Source: Methanonatronarchaeum sp. AMET-Sl (GTDB lineage: Archaea; Halobacteriota; Methanonatronarchaeia; Methanonatronarchaeales; Methanonatronarchaeaceae). From it: a stretch of DNA of 64,000 nt. The notes beneath the pieces were generated by a model. It saw only the letters and a program-made list of their open reading frames with translations, was not told the DNA's origin and did no database searches. Where the stretch lies: positions 328,001-392,000 of the forward strand of contig NZ_CP122958.1 in assembly GCF_029854155.1 (NCBI RefSeq), read 5' to 3'. Shown piece after piece: positions 43,794-53,576 of this stretch. Within the stretch, counting starts at the first letter, position 1. Every line of letters starts with the position of its first letter. The position numbers and the translations under genes are program-made.

Positions 43794-44525
<732 letters not shown>

Positions 44526-44535
44526 CTTTGTGTTT

Positions 44536-44859
44536 TTAGAGGAATTTGTTTATTAGTTCTAGGTTGCTTGGTGTTAGGTTGCGAATGATTGTTAATCCTT
44601 TGATTTTTATTTTTATTTTGTATCCTTTGTGGTTTAGGTAGTTTATTAGGGTTATCGGCATCTCTGTTGTTTGTTGGGTTTTTTGTTTTTCTGTTTTTTT
44701 GGTTTGTTTGGTTTGTCTGTGGATTGTTTTTAGTATTTTTGCTGTTTTTGTGATTTTTTTTATGTTTATTGTTATCTGTTTTTCATCGATATGGAGGGTT
44801 GCTGTTTCTTCCCCTCCAATGTTTAGTGCGAAATTCCCCTTAACTTCCAATATAATCAC
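44536..44859 (-). CDS. Hypothetical protein, second of a coupled pair
   Basis: This 107-residue protein has a beta-rich N-terminus (GNFALNIGGEETATLHIDE) and a Thr/Lys/Gln-rich middle. GTG 44859 overlaps the stop of the 46-residue gene (GTGA), so translation is coupled. No family is recognised. Confidence 0.5.
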   Translation of the reverse strand: MIILEVKGNFALNIGGEETATLHIDEKQITINIKKITKTAKILKTIHRQTKQTKKTEKQKTQQTTEMPITLINYLNHKGYKIKIKIKGLTIIRNLTPSNLELINKFL

Positions 44860-44996
44860 TCTTCGATTTTAAACTGCATATTGCCTTCTACACTGATTTT
44901 TTTGTTGTCGTATCTTAATACGAGGTCGTTGATTTCGATTCCCATCTCCCCTTGGTCAACAAATACTTCAAGTAGTTTATTTAGTTTTTCATTCAT
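44856..44996 (-). CDS. Small hypothetical protein, first of a coupled pair
   Basis: A 46-codon frame from ATG to TGA reads KLLEVFVDQGEMGIEIND and KISVEGNMQFKIEE. The alternating hydrophobic pattern suggests a beta-rich fold, and the GTGA overlap with the next gene supports it as real. It faintly resembles amphi-Trp-type small domains, but I am not sure. Confidence 0.5.
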   Translation of the reverse strand: MNEKLNKLLEVFVDQGEMGIEINDLVLRYDNKKISVEGNMQFKIEE

Positions 44997-45053
44997 TTCG
45001 AATAGATATTTGTTTTTTTAGTTTTTTATCTCTTTAGGTTGTGTTTCCTGAGT

Positions 45054-45536
45054 TTAGTGTTTGTTTCTTTCTGTTTCTTTGGTTTTTTGTTGTGTTTTTT
45101 TGGTCATGTAGTATGCGTCTTCTCCATTGTTGTAGTATTGTTTTTTTGTTTTTGTTTTTTGGAATCCTAGTTTTCTGTAGAATTTTATTGCTTTTTTGTT
45201 TGTTTTTTTGACTTCTAGGGATATTTTTTTGGTTTTTTGTTTTTTGGTTGTGTTTATTGCTTTTTTCAGTAGTTTGGTGCCGATTCCTTGTGATTGGTGT
45301 TCTGGGTCTATGGCTATTGATATTATTTTGGCGTTTTTGGTTGTTGTTGGTGTTATTATTACGTATCCGATGATTTTGTTTTGTTTTTCAACTACGTAAA
45401 AAATGTTTTTAGGTGTGTTGTATTCTAAAAAGGTGTATGGGTGGTATGATTCTTTGTTGAAAACTTTTGTTTCTATTTTGTTGATTTCTAGTAGGTCTTT
45501 TTGGTGGAATTGTCTTATTTTTGGTTTATCGTTCAT
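45054..45536 (-). CDS. rimI: GNAT N-acetyltransferase, RimI-like
   Basis: The acetyl-CoA loop is QSQGIGTKLLKKA (about residues 80-92), followed by the C-terminal ISLEVKKTNKKAIKFYRKLGF, the RimI signature. It probably acetylates protein N-termini. It has 160 aa with a basic, Thr/Lys-rich tail. It is a stand-alone gene. Confidence 0.88.
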   Translation of the reverse strand: MNDKPKIRQFHQKDLLEINKIETKVFNKESYHPYTFLEYNTPKNIFYVVEKQNKIIGYVIITPTTTKNAKIISIAIDPEHQSQGIGTKLLKKAINTTKKQKTKKISLEVKKTNKKAIKFYRKLGFQKTKTKKQYYNNGEDAYYMTKKTQQKTKETERNKH

Positions 45537-45676
45537 CTACCTAGTCCCTAATTGTTTTTAGGGTTTATTTTTAGTTATTTTTATAGTGTTTACTGGGGTT
45601 ACTGGGGTTGGTTTTTTGGTAACTGGTTTATGTTTTATTGTGGGGTTGTTTTGGGTTTTAAAAATTAGGGTTTTAG

Positions 45677-45732
45677 GGGGGTAGGGTCAGAACCGGAGGC
45701 GGGCGTTTATATGGCCCTCTGACCCTACTCCC
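45677..45732 (-). ncRNA. Strong hairpin, possible structured RNA or 3' end
   Basis: The arms GGGGGTAGGGTCAG (45677-45690) and CTGACCCTACTCCC (45719-45732) pair at 13 of 14 positions. Inside, GGGC pairs with GCCC around GTTTATATG. It lies 29 bases after the stop of the two-repeat protein gene on the minus strand and is followed in that direction by a short U-rich stretch. It is much stronger than a plain terminator needs to be. Confidence 0.45.
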
Positions 45733-45761
45733 GATTTATACAAGCTTTAAAGTTAATTTAT

Positions 45762-45968
45762 TTAGTGTTTGTTTATTCTTTCTATTCTGGATTCTATGGA
45801 GTCGTGTATTGTGAGTGGGCAGTAGTTTGATGGTGTGGTTGCTTTAGTTTCTTTTTTTATTCTTTCTATTCGGGATTCCAGGGAGTCATGGATTTCTAGC
45901 GAGCATGGGTCTATGTGTTTTTTCTTGATGTATTTTTTTGTATTTGGTTTTGTTTTCATAATCTTCAC
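45762..45968 (-). CDS. Small protein with two copies of a Cys-IHDS-ESRIERI repeat
   Basis: This 68-residue protein has two repeats, CSLEIHDSLESRIERIKK and CPLTIHDSIESRIERINK, about 27 residues apart. AAGGTGA sits at good distance before ATG. The repeats could be helices with a Cys cap and may bind metal or dimerise. I know no family. A strong RNA hairpin follows the stop. Confidence 0.65.
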   Translation of the reverse strand: MKIMKTKPNTKKYIKKKHIDPCSLEIHDSLESRIERIKKETKATTPSNYCPLTIHDSIESRIERINKH

Positions 45969-46147
45969 CTTCTATTTAATGATTTAACGGCCCCACATAT
46001 AAAGATTTTTAGAAATGAATAATCATTATAGATTAAATCTTTATTACAGTTACCTAGATTGTTTATTTCCTAAAAAAGTTGTTTAAAATCATTATATATC
46101 CTTAAAAATCATGAAGGTTTTTATTGGATTTTTCTGGAGCTCTTGAA

Positions 46148-46237
46148 ATGAAAACAAAAAAATGGTTTGTTAAGTTTTTTCTTAACTTAGTTGGATGGAT
46201 TGAAACAATTTATTTTGTTTTAATGGGTTATTTCTAG
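46148..46237 (+). CDS. Possible 29-residue membrane peptide
   Basis: The frame from ATG to TAG has a Lys-rich start (MKTKKWF) and a hydrophobic helix (FFLNLVGWIETIYFVLMGYF). GGAG lies 8 bases before ATG and TATATATCC-like DNA about 45 bases upstream. It overlaps the end of the Cas4-like gene tail-to-tail. Evidence is suggestive only. Confidence 0.3.
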   Translation: MKTKKWFVKFFLNLVGWIETIYFVLMGYF

Positions 46238-46860
46238 AAAATGCTTTTTTTCTTGTTTGATGTGGCTCTGCATTGTCCATTGAACTCGCATCGATGGCAT
46301 CTGTCTTTATGATCGGTTGTTTTGGGTTTTCTTTCTTTATTTGAGATTTCCTATATCGCTTCTATCTGTTTTTCTATTTTTTCTCTCCAGATATCACTGA
46401 ATCTCTCGATATAGATTACTTTGTAGTTTTTTTGGTTTCTGAGTTTAGCGTATAGGGTTCTGTTTGGATTGAATTTTTTTTCAAACATCACGCAGTATCC
46501 AAATACCTTTATTCTGTCGGGTGGGTATGGGACGTCACATGAATTGTTTTTAGTTATTATTATTCTGCAGTCCTCGATATGGATCTGGTCGATTCGGCCT
46601 GCAAGTTGTTTTCCTACGAGATGTACGTCACGGCCTATTAAAATCTCATCGGTCCCTTTTGTTCTCTTTAAGGCATCTTCGACAGTTATTTCAACGCTTG
46701 GTCTTTGTTTATTTTTTTCTGGATTTTCTTCCTCTTCAACATCTAGTAGGGGTTTGTTATCGTTGTATCCGGCCCGGAAATTATTAATTAGGTTTAAATA
46801 GAAACGCGTTTCACAGTAGTTGCATAACTTAAGCCACTGAATAGGTATTTTCCGGGCCAT
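46234..46860 (-). CDS. Cas4-like PD-(D/E)xK exonuclease with in-frame TAG
   Basis: The N-terminal Cys motif LCNYCETRFYL, the GRID acidic site and, after TAG (46351-46353), CHRCEFNGQC match the Cas4/RecB-like layout, in which one N-terminal and three C-terminal Cys bind a 4Fe-4S cluster. The C-terminal Cys lie only beyond the TAG, in the same frame, and end at TAG (46234-46236) with TAA one codon further. The usual E-x-K reads ITK, so catalysis may be weak. I start at ATG 46860 (MARKIPIQW). No CRISPR array or other cas gene is seen in the window. Confidence 0.7.
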
Positions 46861-46870
46861 CCCAGTAGTC

Positions 46871-46901
<31 letters not shown>

Positions 46902-46905
46902 ACAC

Positions 46906-47116
46906 TGACATCCTCCCACGGCTAAAGCCGTGGGGTTCCCCCACTGGGGGTTGAACCCACGGATACGGAGAGGTTCGCAGGTTCGTCGTCACGTTGGACG
47001 ATGACCTGCGTTTTGGGCTGTGCCAGTACAGCCCCCGCCTCGGACAGCGGTTTCGAGAACTTGCCCAAGGCTCGTTTACCAATATTCAGCGCACCGTTCT
47101 TGTCAGCGTTGTCAGT
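46906..47116 (-). mobile_element. tnpB: TnpB C-terminal remnant and IS605-type end
   Basis: The minus frame 47116-46922 reads DNADKNGALNIGKRALGK, the C-terminal RuvC part of IS605 TnpB, then a Pro/Ser-rich tail to a stop. Two terminal hairpins lie here: CCCACGGC/GCCGTGGG (46915-46934) and CCCCC/GGGGG (46938-46950). About 330 N-terminal residues are missing. High GC sets it apart from its surroundings. Confidence 0.8.
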
Positions 47117-47225
47117 ATATAGAGACTACTCACCTAAAGATGTTACGCAAGCATCCAACCCCAACCGTGGCTATGAATGTAAGAAACAGGTTTTTTGTTG
47201 GTGGTGGGTTAGGGGGGTTTGGTTG

Positions 47226-48803
47226 TTATTTGATTATTTGTTTGATTGTTCCAATTCCTTTGCTTTTTCCTTCTCTGAATATGAATTTCTGGCCTTTATG
47301 TACGTAGTGTGAGTTGAATTTGAATTTGAGTTTTGCTTCTGTTTTTTCTCCTGCTGTTATGTAGTCTCCTTTTATATCTGTGAACTTTGTTGCTTCTGAT
47401 ATTGTTTCTATGTGGATTACTGGTTCGTATCCTTCTTCTATTTTTGTTGGGTGGTTTAATACGACTATGTCAGCTATGAATTCTTTTACTGTTTCTGGGT
47501 TGGTTTGTGGTGAACATAATGCCATTCCTCTTTTTATGTCGATTTTTTCTGCTCCTTTTACTGATATGCCTACGATTTCTCCTGCTGATGCTTCTTCTAC
47601 TCTGTGGTGGTGCATTTCGATGGTTTGTATCTTGACTTCTTTATATTCGTTGTCGATTGGTCCGAGTAGGGCTTTTTCTCCTGTTTTTATTTTACCGGTC
47701 ATTACTGTGCCGCTGACGACTCGGCCGATGCCTGTTACTTTGTAGACTTTGTCTATATACATTCTGAATGGGCCTTGGCTTTGTTTCTGTCTTGGTGTTA
47801 TGCAGTAGAATAAACGGTCGAGTAGGGGGATTCCTTCCATTGTTACGGCTGATGTCTTTATTATTGGGATTAATACGTCGTTTTGTTTGTTTATTATGGT
47901 TTGGATGTCTTTTTTGTCTTTTATTCTGTAGGGGACTTTCCCTACTTTTTTTATTAGGCGTGTTGTTTGTTCAAGAACCTCTTTGGTTCTTTCTGGTTCT
48001 ACTAAATCGGTTTTTGTTATGGCTACTATTGTGGGGAGGTCCATAGCTAGTAGTATGCCTAGATGTTCTTTTGTGACGTGTGTTACTCCGTCGTCTGCTG
48101 CAACTACAAGTAGGCCGTAATCTAGTTTTTGTCCTACTATTCCTCTGATTGTTGTTCGTAACCAGGGTTCGTGGCCTACTGTATCGACGAAGGAGATGGC
48201 TTTAACTCCATTTGAGATTACTTCGCTTTTTTCTTGGTTGTTTAATGGGTTTTTTAGTTTTATTGGCTGTCCTTTTTCATCGAAACCGTATACTCCATAG
48301 CTGAGGTCGGCGCTTAGTCCTCGCTCTATTTCGTGGGGTTGTACATCGAAGTATGATCTGGCTTTGCCTGATCCGTTGTCGGGTTTTCCTGTTACTATTG
48401 CTCCGAGTAGGGTGCTTTTTCCATGGTCTACGTGGCCTGCTGTCCCTATTATTAGGTGTTCAAGTTGGTTGGATTTTGAGTTTATTTTTATGAGTCCTGT
48501 TTTTTTTCCGTCAACTGTTTGTGTTTTTGTTTCGACTATTTGGGCTCCTATGTCTTCTGCGATTTTATTTATGACTTCAGTTGTTTCATTGAATTCAGTT
48601 TTGTTTAGTCCGCGTATTGTGCCGTCGTCTCTAACTCCTATTATGTATCTGGCGGAGCCGTTACCCTCTAATAAACGGTATTTTAGTTGGCTTGCGAGAC
48701 CCATCTTTCGGTCTGTGTTTAGGTGGATGTCTTTTTTTAGGATTTCTTTGAACTCGACATCCCCGTTCTCGCCTTTGTTTATTAGTTTTTTTAGTTCATT
48801 CAT
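47226..48803 (-). CDS. GTPBP1-like translational GTPase
   Basis: An N-terminal region of about 115 residues precedes the GTPase domain: GTAGHVDHGKSTLLG (G1), DTVGHEPW (G3) and ITKTDLV (G4). Two EF-Tu-like beta-barrel domains follow (GIGRVVSGTVMTG, VGISVKGAEKIDIKRGM). The length of 525 aa fits archaeal GTPBP1, related to EF-1-alpha and tied to ribosome or mRNA quality control. It follows NMD3 by 6 bases. Confidence 0.9.
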   Translation of the reverse strand: MNELKKLINKGENGDVEFKEILKKDIHLNTDRKMGLASQLKYRLLEGNGSARYIIGVRDDGTIRGLNKTEFNETTEVINKIAEDIGAQIVETKTQTVDGKKTGLIKINSKSNQLEHLIIGTAGHVDHGKSTLLGAIVTGKPDNGSGKARSYFDVQPHEIERGLSADLSYGVYGFDEKGQPIKLKNPLNNQEKSEVISNGVKAISFVDTVGHEPWLRTTIRGIVGQKLDYGLLVVAADDGVTHVTKEHLGILLAMDLPTIVAITKTDLVEPERTKEVLEQTTRLIKKVGKVPYRIKDKKDIQTIINKQNDVLIPIIKTSAVTMEGIPLLDRLFYCITPRQKQSQGPFRMYIDKVYKVTGIGRVVSGTVMTGKIKTGEKALLGPIDNEYKEVKIQTIEMHHHRVEEASAGEIVGISVKGAEKIDIKRGMALCSPQTNPETVKEFIADIVVLNHPTKIEEGYEPVIHIETISEATKFTDIKGDYITAGEKTEAKLKFKFNSHYVHKGQKFIFREGKSKGIGTIKQIIK

Positions 48804-48809
48804 TCTCTT

Positions 48810-49893
<1,084 letters not shown>

Positions 49894-49977
49894 GGTTTAC
49901 ATCAAAAATAGCTTTTTTATAAAATAGTTATATAGAGTGCTAGAAATAGTAGGTTTTTGTTGTATATTTAGGTTTAT

Positions 49978-50193
49978 TTAGAAGGGTTCGTATTTCGCAA
50001 TTAATATCTGTATCTTGTTTTCAGAGTCTGTTTGGAGTATTATATATTGGTTTTGGTTTGTTATTTTGTATTTTTTGTTCGGTTCAAGTTGGTTTAATGT
50101 TTTTTTGTTTCCTTTCCAGATTGCTTTGAATGTTTCTTGATTTACTTTCTTGTCTGGTATGTTTTTTGTTATTTGGTTTATTGTCTTTGTCAT
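49978..50193 (-). CDS. Hypothetical protein, second of a coupled pair
   Basis: This 71-residue protein is Lys/Asn-rich with a C-terminal beta hairpin (KYKITNQNQYIILQT). Its ATG overlaps the stop of the 58-residue gene upstream (ATGA). No family is recognised. Confidence 0.55.
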   Translation of the reverse strand: MTKTINQITKNIPDKKVNQETFKAIWKGNKKTLNQLEPNKKYKITNQNQYIILQTDSENKIQILIAKYEPF

Positions 50194-50366
50194 TCTTGTG
50201 TCTCCCTCACTATCACTCTGTATGTGTCTCCTTTTTTAATTTCCGTTTGATGGGGTATCGTTATCCTTAGGTTTCCCAATCCTTGTTTGTTTATTAGTTC
50301 AACAGCTTTTCTGTCTCCAACTTCCTCTATCTCCTTTACTGTGAATTTCTCTCTATAGTTGATCAT
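50190..50366 (-). CDS. Small hypothetical protein, first of a coupled pair
   Basis: A 58-codon frame from ATG 50366 to TGA reads YREKFTVKEIEEVGDRKAVE and NLRITIPHQTEIKKGDTYRV, looking like a compact beta-barrel or SpoVT-like fold. Overlap with the next start supports it. No confident family call. Confidence 0.6.
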   Translation of the reverse strand: MINYREKFTVKEIEEVGDRKAVELINKQGLGNLRITIPHQTEIKKGDTYRVIVRETQE

Positions 50367-50379
50367 TTATTTCCCGCCC

Positions 50380-50425
50380 CTTACCATACCATACCTTACT
50401 TTACCTTACTTTACCTTACTTTAGT
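50380..50425. repeat. Short tandem repeat between genes
   Basis: The unit ACCTTACTTT occurs about three times in a row (50392-50423), after two shorter ACCAT units. It lies between the small-gene pair and DUF99 and looks like slippage. Confidence 0.6.
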
Positions 50426-50448
50426 TTATTTGGGGTGTTTTGGTTGTT

Positions 50449-51042
50449 TTAGGCTCCTCCGTGTGAGTCTCCTGTGGATATTCCTGTTGCTATTAGGTGG
50501 GCGACTCTTATTGGTTCTGGGATTCTGCTTTTGGTTGATGTGTGTTTGGTTAGTTTTATTGCTGATTTTTTGTCGATTCCTTTGTATTGGATGTGGATTG
50601 GTTTTTCTTTGGGGTTTGGTGTTGTTTTTACTTTTTGGGGTTTTCCTGCTTTTTTAATGTGTTTCCATCGTGTTTCTGGGTTTGGTAGGTTTTGTATTGC
50701 TTTTTTTATTTCTTTGAAGTTTGGTTTTTTTCTGGATGCTACAATCACTGGTTTGTTTGTTTTTTGGTGTAGTTGTTCTATGTCTACGGTGTTCATTCCG
50801 CCGTAGGTTATTCCATCTAAAAAAATGACTCTTATTTGGTCGTGGTGTCTGGAGTTTAGGGTCATTTGGCTTATTTTCTGGGTGGCGTCTAATCCATCGA
50901 TTTTTATGTCTGTTCTTGTTACGCCATCGATCCATGAGCCACCGCGGAAAACGGTTCCCACGACTATTGTTTTTTGGTTTTTGTTTTTTTGGTAGGGGCC
51001 GTCATCGACCCCGAGGACTCGGATTTCTCCTTTTATATTCAT
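50449..51042 (-). CDS. DUF99-family protein, endonuclease V-like
   Basis: The sequence begins IRVLGVDDGPYQKN and continues VVGTVFRGGSWIDGVTRTDI, then IFLDGITYGGMNTVDIEQL. This matches DUF99, related to endonuclease V. The length of 197 aa is normal. It is the last gene of the dph2-METTL5-csl4-rpo11 cluster. Confidence 0.88.
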   Translation of the reverse strand: MNIKGEIRVLGVDDGPYQKNKNQKTIVVGTVFRGGSWIDGVTRTDIKIDGLDATQKISQMTLNSRHHDQIRVIFLDGITYGGMNTVDIEQLHQKTNKPVIVASRKKPNFKEIKKAIQNLPNPETRWKHIKKAGKPQKVKTTPNPKEKPIHIQYKGIDKKSAIKLTKHTSTKSRIPEPIRVAHLIATGISTGDSHGGA

Positions 51043-51046
51043 GTGT

Positions 51047-51318
51047 TTATGTTTTAGAAAACTGTTTTTCTATGTCTTTGAATTCGTTTATTGTGTTTTC
51101 TATGATGTCGTTGATTGTTTCGTAAAGTTTTTCTCCTTCTTTTACTTTTATGTGGAGTACTGGGTCGCTTAGTGTTGGGTGGTCTATGTTGTATGAGGCT
51201 ATTTCAACTCTTGGGTCTTTTAGGAAAATTGATTTCATTAGGTTTGCGATTGTGTGGTCTTGGCCTATTAGTGATATCTTGATTTCTCTATCGGTTTCTT
51301 CAAGTATGTCTAATTCCA

Positions 51319-51319
<1 letters not shown>
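51047..51319 (-). CDS. rpoL: RNA polymerase subunit Rpo11/RpoL
   Basis: This 90-residue protein holds the subunit 11 core (DHTIANLMKSIFLKDPRVEIASYNIDH with TLSDPVLHIKV). It pairs with Rpo3 during polymerase assembly. Its ATG shares the last base of the csl4 stop (TAATG). Confidence 0.95.
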
Positions 51320-52496
<1,177 letters not shown>

Positions 52497-52570
52497 CCCT
52501 GCACTCTCTAATTTATCTTAATGTTTTTTCAAACATTTTTTTAATATAGATATGTAAGTTAGATGTTTAT

Positions 52571-53557
52571 TCACTGTCTTCTTATTTCATCGAATTCGAG
52601 GTTGCTCCAATCTCTGTCGCCAACCAATATTTCATGTTCTGTTGGGGTTAGGATTGGTTGTTTATATTTTTTGTGGTCGTCGTATGTGATTCGGGGGCAA
52701 CCTGTGTTTATGTATGCGTCGTATCCGAGTTGTAGTAATCGGTTTGGGGATACTTCCTCCATTGTTACTACAGATGCTTTGTATCCTTCTTTTTTTAATC
52801 TTTCTTTAATTTTTAGGGCTAGTTTTTTTCTTGTTTGACCTGTTTTTGTTGAGAGTATCACTCCGAAAGAACTGGCTTTTTGGGCTTTTGCTATTGTGGC
52901 GTATCTTTTTTTTATGAAAAGATCTGTGTTTTCTATTTCTCTTATTTCCTGTCTTTCTGGATCGATTATGATGACTGGTTTGTTTGTTGAGTATGCTATT
53001 CCTGTTGGATGGAAGTTTCCTGTACCTATAAATAGGTATTTGTCTACGTCTATTTCGGTTGCTGAGAAATTACATCCTAATACTTGGCCTGGGTTGGCGA
53101 TTGCTTTATCGCCTTCACCGATCACTGGGTTTATTTTTTGTTTAGGTAGTTTTTTCTTGATTTCTGGGAGTAGGTGGTGGTGTTGGACTGTTGTTATTAA
53201 TCCAATATCTCCAGAACCTATTTTGTCTATTGCTTTTTCTATTAATCTATCGATCTCTATCTCCATTGGTATGTCGAAGTATACTACGTCTATTTCTGTG
53301 TTTAGTGGTATCTCTGAGTGGCCTAAATGTATTATTAGGTCGACCCCGAGTTTTTTTAGTTCCCAATCCTCGAGGTCGCATGCTCCATAGCAGGGGTCGC
53401 CTGATATCAATACGTGTGTATCTGTTTTTGTTTCGATTGTATTGCTGATTTTCTGTGCTTTTCTTTTGAGTCCTTCTGGCATTTGTATTGAGACGAGTTC
53501 TGGGTTTTTTTCCCGGATTTTTTCGGTGATTTTGTCGATCGGTATTTTATGGGTCAT
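52571..53557 (-). CDS. dph2: Diphthamide synthase Dph2
   Basis: Dph2 is a non-classical radical SAM enzyme that modifies a His in elongation factor 2. The three cluster Cys lie in GDPCYGACDL, VLGCNFSAT and INTGCPRITY, spaced as in the family. The length is 328 aa. It heads the exosome/polymerase cluster and follows ppsA by 19 bases. Confidence 0.95.
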   Translation of the reverse strand: MTHKIPIDKITEKIREKNPELVSIQMPEGLKRKAQKISNTIETKTDTHVLISGDPCYGACDLEDWELKKLGVDLIIHLGHSEIPLNTEIDVVYFDIPMEIEIDRLIEKAIDKIGSGDIGLITTVQHHHLLPEIKKKLPKQKINPVIGEGDKAIANPGQVLGCNFSATEIDVDKYLFIGTGNFHPTGIAYSTNKPVIIIDPERQEIREIENTDLFIKKRYATIAKAQKASSFGVILSTKTGQTRKKLALKIKERLKKEGYKASVVTMEEVSPNRLLQLGYDAYINTGCPRITYDDHKKYKQPILTPTEHEILVGDRDWSNLEFDEIRRQ

Positions 53558-53576
53558 CTGTTTTTTTGGTGTTTTT

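Noticed and set aside
47001..47312. Plus-strand frames over the TnpB end
   Set aside because: The minus strand carries the recognisable TnpB tail; the plus frames are shadows.
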